Assembly: GCA_009792885.1 (NCBI GenBank)
Contig: WMCF01000089.1
Coordinates: 2,655,496-2,719,495, forward strand
Source of the DNA: Eremophila alpestris peregrina
Taxonomy: Eukaryota > Chordata > Aves > Passeriformes > Alaudidae
Direction of reading: 5' to 3'
Length of the DNA: 64,000 nt
In this document: one piece after another, positions 50,195-62,600 of the stretch
Position numbering within the stretch: the first letter of the stretch is position 1
Layout of the letters: each line of letters opens with the position of its first letter
Notes under the pieces: model-generated
Database searches by the model: none
Told to the model about the DNA's origin: nothing
The model's input: the letters and a program-made list of their open reading frames with translations, nothing else
Made by a program: the position numbers and the translations under genes

Positions 50195-52015
50195 ATGCGT
50201 CACACAGCTCTATCATGCTGGCAGCCGTTCCTGGGTCTGGCTGTGCTGCTTGTCTTCACAAGCCCCACTGCGGGCTGCCCGGCCCGCTGTGAATGCTCAG
50301 CACAGAACAAGTCTGTCAGCTGTCACCGCAGACGTCTGATGGCGATCCCAGAAGGCATTCCCATCGAGACCAAAATCTTGGACCTCAGCAAGAACCGACT
50401 GAAAAGCGTCAACCCTGAGGAATTCACATCATACCCGTTGCTGGAGGAGATTGACCTCAGCGACAATATTGTCTCCAATGTTGAGCCTGGAGCTTTTAAC
50501 AATCTCTTCAACTTGCGCTCCTTGAGGCTGAAAGGAAACCGTCTGAAGCTGGTCCCCCTTGGGGTGTTCACTGGGTTGTCAAACTTAACAAAGCTTGATA
50601 TAAGTGAAAACAAGATTGTCATTTTGCTGGACTACATGTTTCAAGATCTGCATAACCTAAAATCCCTGGAGGTTGGGGACAATGATTTGGTGTATATTTC
50701 ACACAGGGCCTTCAGTGGGCTGCTTAGCCTGGAGCAGCTCACCCTGGAGAGGTGCAACCTCACAGCCGTACCAACAGAAGCTCTTTCTCACCTCCACAAC
50801 CTCATCAGTCTGCATTTGAAACAGCTCAACATTAATGCTTTGCCAGCATACGCCTTTAAAAGACTGTTCCGCCTGAAAGACCTGCAGATAGAGGCCTGGC
50901 CCCTCCTGGACATGCTGCCTGCCAACAGCCTGTACGGTCTCAACCTGACTTCTCTCTCCATCACTAACACCAACCTGTCTGCAGTACCTTACTCTGCTTT
51001 TAAGCATCTGGTGTACCTGACACATCTCAACCTCTCTTACAACCCCATCAGCACCATTGAGGCAGGCATGCTGTCGGATTTAGTGCGCCTACAGGAGCTC
51101 CACATGGTGGGGGCACAGCTGCGCACCATTGAACCACATGCTTTCCAAGGGCTCCGATTCTTACGTGTGCTTAACGTGTCCCAAAACCTGTTAGAAACCC
51201 TAGAAGAGAATGTATTCCATTCCTCCAAAAGCCTTGAGGTCCTCTGCATTAACAACAACCCTCTGGCTTGTGACTGCCGTCTTCTTTGGATCTTGCAGCG
51301 GCAGCCCACCTTGCAGTTTGGTGGTGAACCACCAATGTGTGCTGGCCCAGACAGTGTCAGAGAGAGGTCATTCAGAGACTTCCACAGCACAGCTCTCTCC
51401 TTTTATTTCACCTGTAAGAAGCCCAAGATCCAGGACAAGAAGTTGCAGTACTTGGTAGTGGAGGAGGGACAGACAGTGCAGCTGATGTGCAATGCTGACG
51501 GGGACCCGCAGCCCACCATCTCCTGGGTCACCCCGCGCCGGAGGCTAATCACAACTAAATCCAATGGTAGAGCCACTGTGTTGGGAGATGGCACCCTGGA
51601 GATCCGATTTGCCCAAGACCAGGACACTGGGATCTATGTCTGTATTGCAAGCAACGCAGCTGGAAATGACACCTACTCGGCCACCCTGACGGTAAAGGGG
51701 TTTACTTCAGACCGTTTCCTTTATGCCAACAGGACCCCAATGTATATGACAGACTCCAACGACACAAGTTCTAATGGAACTAATGCAAACAGCTACTCTC
51801 TGGACCTTAAGACAATATTGGTGTCCACAGCTATGGGCTGTTTCACATTCCTTGGAGTGGTTTTATTTTGTTTCCTTCTTCTTTTTGTGTGGAGCCGAGG
51901 GAAAGGCAAACACAAAACCAGCATTGACCTTGAATATGTCCCTCGCAAAAACAATGGTGCTGTGGTTGAAGGGGAGGTTTCTGGACCACGAAGGTTCAAT
52001 ATGAAAATGATTTGA
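50195..52015 (+). CDS. LINGO2: LINGO2, leucine-rich repeat and Ig domain neuronal membrane protein, complete single-exon CDS
   Basis: Encodes a 606-residue type I membrane protein of the LINGO family (neural cell-surface proteins; the paralogue LINGO1 is a Nogo-receptor co-receptor, whereas the partner of LINGO2 is less clear). Residues 1-27 form a signal peptide. The LRR N-cap has Cys28, 32, 34 and 43. About 12 leucine-rich repeats follow (roughly 57-350), then an LRR C-cap (Cys359, 361, 382, 407). A single I-set Ig domain (about 411-500) shows Cys432, Trp444 and the DxGxYxC motif ending at Cys483. A short stalk carries several N-glycosylation sequons (for example Asn512, 522, 527). One membrane helix spans about 541-566, followed by a basic cytoplasmic tail with Tyr581 and a terminal KMI. 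The reading frame stays open 37 codons upstream to an ATG at 50084. The ATG at 50195 is chosen because it gives the family length of 606 residues and is followed at once by a signal peptide. No frameshift or stop is seen. The tail and ectodomain match LINGO2 rather than LINGO1, 3 or 4, from memory of the family. Confidence 0.98.
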   Translation: MRHTALSCWQPFLGLAVLLVFTSPTAGCPARCECSAQNKSVSCHRRRLMAIPEGIPIETKILDLSKNRLKSVNPEEFTSYPLLEEIDLSDNIVSNVEPGAFNNLFNLRSLRLKGNRLKLVPLGVFTGLSNLTKLDISENKIVILLDYMFQDLHNLKSLEVGDNDLVYISHRAFSGLLSLEQLTLERCNLTAVPTEALSHLHNLISLHLKQLNINALPAYAFKRLFRLKDLQIEAWPLLDMLPANSLYGLNLTSLSITNTNLSAVPYSAFKHLVYLTHLNLSYNPISTIEAGMLSDLVRLQELHMVGAQLRTIEPHAFQGLRFLRVLNVSQNLLETLEENVFHSSKSLEVLCINNNPLACDCRLLWILQRQPTLQFGGEPPMCAGPDSVRERSFRDFHSTALSFYFTCKKPKIQDKKLQYLVVEEGQTVQLMCNADGDPQPTISWVTPRRRLITTKSNGRATVLGDGTLEIRFAQDQDTGIYVCIASNAAGNDTYSATLTVKGFTSDRFLYANRTPMYMTDSNDTSSNGTNANSYSLDLKTILVSTAMGCFTFLGVVLFCFLLLFVWSRGKGKHKTSIDLEYVPRKNNGAVVEGEVSGPRRFNMKMI

Positions 52016-53000
52016 TGGTATTCTGCTAGCAGTGCTTTTTCTGTGGCATTAAAACTAATTAAAACAGCCTGGCACGTGGAATTGCTAGGCAGAAGCAGCT
52101 TAATGCAGCTGTCAGTGTATCAAAAGGTTATATGAAAATGGAAAGACTATTTGTGGTTATACAACAGAGCCTCCAGACCTTGAGGCAGATGTGTCAGGGC
52201 CTTTCATAGAACTGGGAAATTGTACTAACTGTTTGCATTGCAAATATTGGCATTCTGGGGATATCAGCAATGAACCACTGGCTCATGCTCATGGACAATT
52301 GTTCAACATTTTCTACTGCTACAAAAGGAAAAAGAAAAAAAAACCCTACAGTGTAGGATTTGCATACTTAAAGAAAAAGACACATTTGTCTAAACCACAC
52401 TCTACAGTGAAATTTGTATCCATATATCTAATTTGGTAAAACTTTGCATCCTCCCTTCTAGTTGATTCAACACAAAAAAAAATTGGTAGCTTTTTTTTTT
52501 TTTAATCTGCATCTATACTGTGTACATTTTGAAGCAATACAAATGAGAGGTTGTGCTTTTAGATATCCACCAATACTGACCCAAGTGTGATGTCACCCAT
52601 CTTTTAAGTACCATCAAACCCAAATTAGATCCTTGTAGTTATTAATTAGAAATAATATAAGATATTTTCCTCCTCATGTAGAAGGCCAGAGATGAATAGT
52701 TGAGAGCAAAACCACTCAACTCTGTTGATCTACTCTTCATATAAATATAAGGCATGTGCCTAGTTTTGATACAGAATGGAATATTTTTTATATCTGTGAT
52801 ATCACACTGGACCAGTTTACTGTAATACAGCCCTGGTTCTCACACAGGGAAGGCAACCCACTAGTCAATGCTGGCATGGAGGAGTTGAGTTCTACCTTGA
52901 TGAGAGAGAATCAGTTTTGTTAGCCCTGATTTTCATTTCAAAGCTACTGTTTAAATGTTAATGTGTGCTGGGCCAAATAAAGAGCATAATACATTCTGCA
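52016..53000 (+). other. LINGO2: Probable LINGO2 3' UTR with polyadenylation signal
   Basis: No gene-like open frame follows the LINGO2 stop. The sequence is AT-rich, with A-runs near 52325-52342 and a T-run at 52491-52503. The first canonical AATAAA after the stop is at 52976-52981, followed by an AT-rich stretch, so a transcript end near 53000 is plausible. An ATTAAA at about 52050 is a weaker and very proximal alternative. The real 3' end needs transcript data; longer forms are possible. Confidence 0.5.
52976..52981 (+). terminator. LINGO2: AATAAA polyadenylation signal, candidate LINGO2 3' end
   Basis: Canonical hexamer 961 bases after the LINGO2 stop codon, in the sense orientation and in AT-rich context. 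It is the best polyadenylation candidate close to the CDS. Use is inferred, not shown. Confidence 0.45.
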
Positions 53001-55540
53001 GACTCCTTGGGAAATATGGTCATCTTACTCTTTATACAAATGAATTAAAACATACAAACACTCTGTTACTAGGAATGAACTCTTCTCCAATGCCAAGTAA
53101 ACTACAGTTCATGCATAATATGGGGATTTGTAATACTAAAATAATGTTTTAAACATGATAGCCTCAAAAAGGCTAACATACTGCCAGATATAATGAACCT
53201 CTAGCCACTGTCATTCTCATCTTGTATATTTGTAGATAACATAAAGATGCAGAGCTAATTTCCAAGAACAAGTTACTTAGCTATTCTTAATGCCATTTTA
53301 ATAACAATGTGGTTATGTTTTTTTCAGGGGCAGTATCTTAGAGCAAGAGGGGTGAATTTTTCCAGATTTTAGGATTCTTTTTTATGGCGAGAAGACAGAA
53401 GTGGAACATTAATTCAGTTACAAGTAACCTTTTGTTTGTTTGTTTTATGCTTCCAAAGAAATCCTCAAAAGAGTAAGAAGTGAAGTTTTAGTCTTTATCA
53501 TTAATACCAAGATTTTTTTTTGTAATCCTCAGCAATTGCAAGATGCGAAGTTTTTCAGCCACCTCTCAAGTTTTCCACCAGTTATGAGCCACAGGTTTGT
53601 CATACATGGTTGATAGCACATACAATTTTTTAAGGATTGGCATAACCTGGAGTAAGGATGACAATGACTACATATGTGTTTGACCAAGATGAATATGAAA
53701 ATATTATAAGACAGAACATTCAGGTTAAAGAGCCCGTGTTCAATCTTAGTGTTAGATTTCGGCATTTTTAAATGAAAGTCAGGCTGACCTATAATAAGAT
53801 GCAGGTGCTTTAGATGCTTCTAAAATTAATATCCACATTCTTTGGCAGAGATTTTAAAATCAGGATAAAAAATCTCCCACTTCTATCAAGGGAAATGCGC
53901 CAAAAGTTGTAAAATCCAGCTGTGCTCCCCAGATGTACCCATGACTTAGCTGCAGGACCCAAGCCTAGGCAGTTTTGAGAATCTCTTTTTTTAGTGGTTG
54001 ATCCCTGGTTGCATCATTGCTTCATTTTAGGTTGCCAGACTGAGGAGGTTGCAAGGATTCTTAGAATTTTTTTTCACTTAACTTGGTTTTAAGTTTAGAG
54101 TTTGGTTTTCTTGCTTCCTTTACTTTTTATGCTCTGAATTAGATAGTTGGAGATTTATGGACATGCTTGATAAGAATACTCTTTGTTCTATGACGTTTGT
54201 AGAACATTAATATAATGGAATAACCCCTGACTAAATCTAACACCAAGGAAATTATTTTTGTCAATGTAATAACCACTGCACTGAAGTCCAAAACTCTACT
54301 GTACCTTAATGTGGGCAGTTAAAGAAACAAATGGGGATAAAACAAAATGTTTCTGAACTGTCCCTTGAAGACATTTGCATGTGCCTTTCCCTTGTAATTG
54401 TCATTTTTTTCAATTAGTAATCTATTGCCCCTGCGGTCATTTCATGTTAAATGTTAAAATCAGTGTTAGAAGCAAAAATTCACCTAAGTTCTAAACATTT
54501 GCAGCTGATTTCTTCATATTAAACAACACAATTAAAAGAAAATCTCAAAAACACCACCCCAGAAAACATGTAGGATTAATTATGAGTTGCTGTATTCCCC
54601 TATTCCCTTTAGAATGACTCTAAGAAGTGACTGCAGTTAGTGCACTGCAAGGATTTGTGAGCAGAAATGTGCTTAGTTATCTATGTGAAATTGTGCTGGT
54701 GATGGAGATCACCGCTTGCTATTGCTGAGCACCACCTTGCAGAGCTGTCAACGTTCTGTGTACCGCCTTGAGTTCAGTCAGTATTCAGTTTTTCAGAATC
54801 AGTGTTTGTTCCCTGCCTCTAGCAATGTTCTACTTTTTGCAGCCTACTTATTTCAGCATGGACATAACAAGGCATATGGCACCTCTTAACAGAAGTGAGG
54901 ACAGCAAGACTCAGAGACACTTTTTGTCTTGCTCCACATAGTCTCCTACTTGCTTATTTGTGGGACACATACTAACTATGGCTCTTTTGGGTGAATAAGG
55001 AATACAGTGTCAAAGTCAGACTTAGACAAGCACCTTTTTGACAATTCTTTTAGGAACAGTGGCTGAATGCTTACCGTGCCTCTTGAAGGAGTCATTTCTC
55101 TGCTAGAGATCAAGGAGCCACACCACAGTCTATTTTACTGCAGAAAAAAAAAAAAGACTGGGCTGTGAGAAGGCACCTGACCCACATGGCTCCCCTATCA
55201 TACATTCAGAAACAGGTTGATAGTGCATACTTGGCACTACAAGAGGAATCAAAGGTTTTAACCTACCTCTGACTCGTATACTGGCTGGTCTCCATGCTGT
55301 CACTAGCCTGAATTTACCTGGCAGTCTGTGCAACAAAGCTCTGAGGAGCAGTAATAGTTCTGCAGAAAAGGAGAAGACTGAAAATTTCAGAACCAGCAAA
55401 GCAACTTGAGAAAACAGGCACCAAAATATCCTTGTCAATAACTCCTATAAGAGCAGTGCCTGGGCCTCTTGTAAATATGTTTTGAAGTCCACTTGCACAG
55501 ATCAGTAAGAAGGTAAGAATAGATGAATGTACAAGTGTTT
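53001..55540. other. Downstream flank of LINGO2, no gene seen
   Basis: AT-rich DNA between the candidate 3' UTR end and the CR1 copy. It may include the tail of longer LINGO2 transcripts. Nothing else is recognised. Confidence 0.55.
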
Positions 55541-56610
55541 ATGGAATCACAGTGAATCACAGAATGATTCAGGTTGGGAAAGACCTTGAAGAGCATCAAG
55601 TCCAACCTTTGACTGATCACCACCTTGACCTCGAGACCATAACACTAAGTGCCACACCCAGTCATGTACTGAACACCCCCACGGATAGTGACTCCACCAC
55701 CTCCCTGGGCTGTCCATTCCGATGGTTAACCATGCTTTCAATGAAGAAATTCTTCCTGATGTACAACCTGAAGCACCCGTGGTGCAGTGTGGGGCTCTGT
55801 CCTCTCCTCCTGTCACTGGTTGCCTGGGAGAAGAGGCCAATCCTTACCTGGCTACACATTCCTCCAAGGGAGTTGTAGAGAGTGTTAAGGTTCCCCTGAG
55901 CCTTCTTTTCTCCAGACAGAGCACCTCCAGTTTCCTCAGCTACTGCTGATAGGACTTAAACTGCACACTCTCCACCAGCTCTGTTTCCCTTCTCTGGACA
56001 CACCTCAGCACCTCAATTTCCTTCTTGTAGTGAGTGGCCCAGAACAGGGCACAGCACTCAAGGTGTGGCCTCACGAGTGCCCAGTACAGGGGGACAATCA
56101 CTGCCCTGCTCCTGCTGGCCACACTATTGCTTGCACAGGCCAGGATGCCATTGGCCTTCTTGGCCACTGGGCACACACTGGCTCGTGGCCTGCTGCTGTC
56201 AGCCAGCACTGCCAGGTCCTCTTCTGATGGGCCACTTTCCAGCCACTCTGTCCCCAGCCTGCAGCACTGCAAGGGGTTGTTGTGACACAAGGGCAGGACG
56301 CAGTGGTTGGCCCTTTTGAACCTCATACCTTGAGCCATGGATCCAACCTGTCCAGATGCCTCTGCAGAGCCTTCCTGCCCTCTGGCAGATCAACACTCCC
56401 ATTCAACTTGATGTCACCTGAAAACTTACTGAGGGAACACCATAGGTCATTGATAAAAGATACTAAACAGAATTGGGCCCAATCCTGTGCCCTGGGAACA
56501 CCACCAGTGACGAGAAACCAACTGATTGTGGCACCATGCACTTCTCTCTGGGCCTGGCCATTCAGTCTTAAACTCAGCCCTTTTTCCAACTCAGTTAGAC
56601 TTCCCATAAG
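55541..56610 (-). mobile_element. CR1 LINE fragment with RT and C-terminal ORF2 remnants, minus strand
   Basis: Starts at GGAATCACAGTGAATCACAG with a GGTTGGGAAAGACCTTG block (the reverse complement of the CR1 3' end). On the minus strand an open frame at 55940-56338 reads like CR1 ORF2: VAKKANGILACASN, VIVPLYWALVRPHLE, then YKKEIEVLRCVQRRE. A further frame at 56323-56607 has FINDLWCSLSKFSGDIKLN and EGRKALQRHLDRLD, where FADD is replaced by FSGD. It is 3.8 kb downstream of the LINGO2 stop. The frame is long but broken and the catalytic box is altered. Confidence 0.93.
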
Positions 56611-59600
56611 TGAGTTAAAGAGAACATTGAAACAATGAATTCAGAAAAGGGTTTTTTTGCAATGATTTAACAATGGAAAAAGACTAAGCAGCACCCCACC
56701 TCAGCCTAATTTTTAAGTTTTGAGCTGGTTATCTGGTTTTTGTCCCTTTTTCTTTCTTCTTAATTTTCCAACTTTCTTACAAGAAAGGCTTTGTCCACAA
56801 AAACATAACTTACTAGATTCAGACTGTGTTTACCCTCTGTATGCACCTCATTATACATCCACACATGCTTCTAGTGCCAGCAGAGGCAACAGCTCCAGAT
56901 ACAACTGAAGAGGAGGCACCAAGGCCCCTAGAGAACTGCTGATGTCACCAGACATTTTCAACTAAACTTTAAGTTGGCTTCATTTTCATACTGCTGTTGA
57001 AGGTTTGTCTTTATTTACATGAAGGGTAACTATCTTTCTTTTCCTTATTTCTTTAATCTTGATTTTTACAACACCTATGACAACAACATTTATAACACCA
57101 TGAAGAAAATTAAGAAATATTACACATTACATCCTCAGCATAACTAATTGTAATTTAGGCAGATGAGACACTGTAAGAAGTCAGTGTTAGTATTAATTAG
57201 AAAGTTGTATCTAAACTTTGCAACAGGAGAAAAATCTGGCAAGGAGATTACTGAGGTATGTAGACCATGTTGCGACTGAATCATATCAAAGATGTGAAAC
57301 AGACTTTTCTACACCATGCCTGGATATCTGTTTTTGACATTAGACTTTCCTGGAAAGACTCTCACAATGTGTGAATGCCAGAAATCTGCATTTAACCCAT
57401 GAAAAGACAAAATGCTGTCTGGAAATCCAGGTGAGCAAGCAGTTTCTGGCTGCTTAAGGACAACAGCAGCTTCCAGCAAGGATAGACAAGAAACTATAGT
57501 CACGCAGTTATTTTGCCTCTATTCACTACTGCATCCTGTGAAAATACAGCGCATTAACTGCCAATAAAATGCACAATCCTTACCCATTTTTCTTCACAGG
57601 AGGCAACATTTGCATAATAAACTACAGTGTGTTCCACCTCCACTCACAGCAGTGAAACATCCAGAAAGAAGTGAGGAAGAAGTAGCCTACTCTGACCAGT
57701 TTGCTAATCTTTTTTCCATTGAATGGTCCTAATCTACCTGGGACTGCATGATGACTGCTTGTCCATCCCCATCCTTCAGCTCACCATGTGGTTTGACATA
57801 GACAGGTTGTCCCTCATCACTGAACTTTAACTGACAAACAGCACAGCAGTAAGTGTCTAAAAAAATCTCAGTCTGCTGCAGCTGATCCATGGTTTTTGCC
57901 ATGAAACAACATGTGGGAGAGCATTGGATACATGTTTTCTGACCTTTTTTCAGTACCCTATGTAATTAGTTTCTGTGCTAAAAAGAATCAGGAAAGAAGA
58001 ACTAAAATGCTCTCATCCAGTAATTTAAAACCTAATTGTGACTGAAGGAGTTATAGGAACATCTTGGAAAAGTCAAAGGGCCTGATTGCTGGAAAATGTT
58101 TCAAGAGATGAATGAGATTTTTCAAGTTAGCCAAGCAATTTGGATGCCCTGCTCTTTTTATCTGTAATAAGAATTAAAACCTCAATTTTCCTTGGCAGCT
58201 TAGAAGAATCACAGTTAGTTCAGTGACACATGCTCCTTTTGCCTGTCTTCTAGCTCTGCTCAGTTTCAATTGACTGTGATGCCAAGGGAAGATCTCTGGA
58301 TTTGGCTGAGTTTCATTGAATATTCACATGGCCTTTGGAATATAGATCGCAAAGCAGGATCTTAAACCTTCTTCAAGCCAAAAATAAAAGAGGAAGAAGA
58401 ATCTTGAGTAAGCCTCCTCCTGTAAATGAAATAAATCAACTTTTGTGAGAATCTTGCTACTGAGATAGCTACATGTGAAAAGCAATCTGCAGGAATTTTC
58501 CAGTATTTAGGGTTTTTTTTTTTGTTTTGTTTTGCTTTGGTTTATCTTTTTCACTAGAAGCAGGTGGTTGGGTATAAGGCCAGCTGGACATAAAAATCTG
58601 TATTTATAACATCAGCAGCATGAGGAAAGATATGGCATAGTCAATAAAGTACTCTATGTTATTTTAGCTTGAAGTATTTTTTATTTTTCATATTAAAATA
58701 GGTTACAGAGACGTACAAAAGAACAGACTTTTGCCTCATGATTTGATTATCTGTATTTATTCAACTATACCAAAATTGTCATGAAGCAGAAGTGTTGCAG
58801 TAAGAGACTGAAAACTGATATTCTACTGTAGTCAGGCAATATAAATCAGAAGAAATCCTCTTGACACCATTCTATTGCTCCTGGTTACACTAGAAATTTG
58901 ATAAATGGATCTAGATTCATTTTTTTGCTCTCTACTAAGCAGGCTGTAGTGAAAAATAAGCAGAACTTATGTTTTTGTTATTTCTCATCTTGAGGCATCT
59001 TGTGCCTTTTATTCGGGATTGCTTTAATATTTACACTGCTAACTGAGCTGCACAACATGAAAATACATATTCTGGAAAGAACAGGATAAAAGGGAAATGG
59101 AAATCTGTGACCTTAAGGAAGTCTGCCTGTTTCTACTCATGGCATTTGCAAGTCATAAACATCACCTCCTCACACTTAAAGCCAAAAACAACAGCTTTGA
59201 AGCATTGTGCATAAACAGCTGCACAGGCATCTATGAAGATGGTGGTCAACTTGTACACATATTAGTAATTTTGGTCTTTCAGAAAACGAAGTATTATTGC
59301 TTCTTAAAGAATTCATTTATGTCATTTTGATACTAAAAGCAAACATTTTGGCTTCATTACACTGGGCACTGTATAAGTAGGAAGTAAATTATAACACTGA
59401 TCTGTTGAGCTTACAGCCATATAGTAGGAAGTTGGCTTTTGAGCAAGTACACATGATAAGAAGTCTCTCATTGTTTGTGGAGGGAATGCCATAGTGCAGA
59501 TATATTAAAATATCATCACACTTACTGAAATCTGTTTGCAAGCACATGTAGTTCATATGTACATGTTTGTGTGTGAAAAAAATAGTTATATTTGTTTTGT

Positions 59601-62600
59601 TCCTTTCTTATTTCAAGTATTAAATGTATATTGTTTTTAAAAAGTGACAAGGTTAACATGAAAAAAAATTTGTGCTGTAATTTATTTTGATATATATGAT
59701 CATGAGTATGGATGGGATATGAAACAGCCTTGCTGTCATGATCCATGAAGCACGTGACAATTCAGGTTTGTCCATAAGTTTGCTTCATGTTTGAGCAAAA
59801 TATGCAAATATAATGGAAAAAAAAAAAAAAAAGCTTTGTTGTCAAGACAGTTGTCCTGAATGTCATTTTAAAAGTTGCTTTAGGGCTTATGTCATGATGT
59901 ATGTCATACTTATCCACAATGAAACCCAAATAAATAATTCCATGGAGTGGCAAAATTTACTTGAAAAAGTGAAGAAAATTTACATTGTTACCACTCTTGC
60001 AGCTGATTGCTTTTTTCCCCAAGGTGTAGTGTAGAAAACTAAGAGAATAACAATATCATTTCCTTAACACCAGATCCGGGGTCCTTAGTGCCAGGTCTTC
60101 ACAACAGGTTAACTTTTCAGGCCCGCCTCTCTTGAAGTGAGAATCTGAACACAGTAAGAAAGAGAAGACTCTGGCAGATATTTTTCACATACTCACTCTC
60201 CTCCTTCATTGCATGAAGCCCACAAACTCAGAGTAAAACCTGGGTCTCATTCAGATATGTTTTGGGATTTATTATCCATACAAAATATCAGTCAGCCTGT
60301 TTCCTCACTTTCATTCACTCTGTGTGTTCAGGTAACTGATGGGGATACCAATCAGGCAAAAACTGGAAGAAGAAAAGCATGCCATTTCACAGCACCATGG
60401 AGAGAACAGCAGAAAGATAGATTTCAGCAGCTGTGTCACTTGGAAGGCAATAAATACTGAAAATTTGCATCTGAAACATGGTTACTGAAGAAATCACCAG
60501 TACTCAAACATCTCTGCAATGACAAAAAATTAACTGGTGAAACATAGATTCTGTTGAGGTTGAAACCTATTTCAACCCCTGACACTTGCCACCATCTACC
60601 AAGTCTACATCAGAGATTAACTTAGAAGAAGAGTCTGTAATCTAAACAATTGCTATTCCCATTTTTCCACAGCTAGGTACTTTTACCAACAGCAATTTTT
60701 TTTTTAACGGTTTCTGGTATAATCTGAATTAAGATTTGTCATCTGCATACCCATGATACTCTAAGCTAAGGTCCTGTTCTCTAGAAGGGAAAACAGTTGC
60801 TACCTCAGAAAAAGAAAAAGCAGCTTGAAATCCTGATTGCTAGGAGCAGAGACAGACAGGGGCTGAATCTGAGCTCTCTATGCCCCCTGAAATGTGTCTT
60901 ATCATCCTGCATTTGCATTCAACACCTCCAAAAGATTTTGACTGACTTGCACCACTGTACTCTCCTCTGGAGCACAATGTCAAATGCAAATGCAAATTGA
61001 CATTGAAACTTTACTATTGATTTTATTATAGTAGTCTACTTTATTAATAATATTTTTAATCTGATTGGCAGTCTACTGTACTGCAACACTGCCTTCAGCA
61101 TGACATAAAAAAAGAGTCATTGCTCCTACCACTGCACAGAGAACAGAGGTTTTATCCTCAAAAGATTCCTCCACCCTAAGATTACACTATATCAAAAGGT
61201 AGAAGCTGTTCCTATATCACAAGATCTATTGAGCAATTTCCAATTCTTATAGTAGAAGAAGCTACTAGATTTCTACGTGATAACCAGGTAGAGAAAAACA
61301 CCATCACATCAGGCAACCACTGACCTATTCCTTAAAATTTAAAAAATAATTAAAATTGTAAGATTTATTAATAACTCTTAACAGAATAACACACTTCTGA
61401 TTTTTACAAGCGTACAAAATTTTCTACAGCACAATCACTTTCAAATACCTTTTAAGAATATTTATACTATTGCAGATCCACTATAGAGGATTTGCCACAT
61501 AGTTAGTAGCCCTATATTGGATAATAGAGACATCTTTAAATAAACAAATCTTGGCATCCAAAGTTTATTTTAAGAAATTCTTGGGTTTAATATTTTTTTT
61601 ATTGCTAAAAGTTCATGGGAAATTGAAAATCCCACTACTTACCAAGTAAACTAAACAGTGACTGAGTTATTCTCACAGGAGAGTATGCTCACAGTGAATT
61701 TTCTGTATCATAAAACCTTCCCACATGCAGCTGTAGATGATATGCTATTAAAATAAAAAGGGCTTTGTTCATCTCTGGTACTCTGGTACTATCTGGAACT
61801 GGGGGAGAGGCTGGTAACTGATGCTGGGAAAGCACAAATGAAGTGTGAAAGTTCTGGATTAAGAAACCCAGAGTTATTGCAGAGGAACTGGCCTTTTTGT
61901 CTACAGGCTCAGTGGCAGTCTGGGAAATTAAGTCTAAATTCATTCTTTCCCAGATACAGGAAATTCCTCATGGAAAGCCTCATTTTCCCTCTCTTCTTGG
62001 AAGGACAAATTTCAACCTTAGTAATCAATGGGAAATGAAATGCATTAAGGAGTTCGCAAAAAGAAGGATAAGATAGTAAAGATTAATAGAAATTAAAATT
62101 TGCCTAAAAAAATTATGTTACATTTGTACTTAGCACATTGTCTAAGTAATTTTGGGATTATTTTGGTTTGCAGGCTCTGGTTTATTAATTAATAGCTAGG
62201 GGGTTCATTCAGCTAGTTAAGGCTGTAATCACCAGCTGGAATATCTGATTACCTCATCAGTCCCTAAGTGGAAGTTATATTTTTCTGAGCTATTTTCCAA
62301 TAACTTTCCTATTTATATAACTCAAAAGCACAAGTGATAGATAGCACACTTATTTTATTATAGGAAGACAATGATAATAAATTTAATCTATTACTTTTGC
62401 TAAGAGAGCTCTTTGCTGTTTTTACAAAGATTAATAGATTATACCCTTATCAAAATTATTGCTATCACTAAAACCAAACATCTCACCTTAAGAATCCATT
62501 TACTTTTTATGCATCTGTTCAGTGCACTAGTTCTAATACACTGCAAATAACATTTTGCTTTCACATTGAACAGACATACCATGCAAAGGGGTTAGAGGCA

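Noticed and set aside
51037..51390. 117-codon and other minus-strand frames within LINGO2
   Set aside because: Shadows of the LINGO2 coding sequence.
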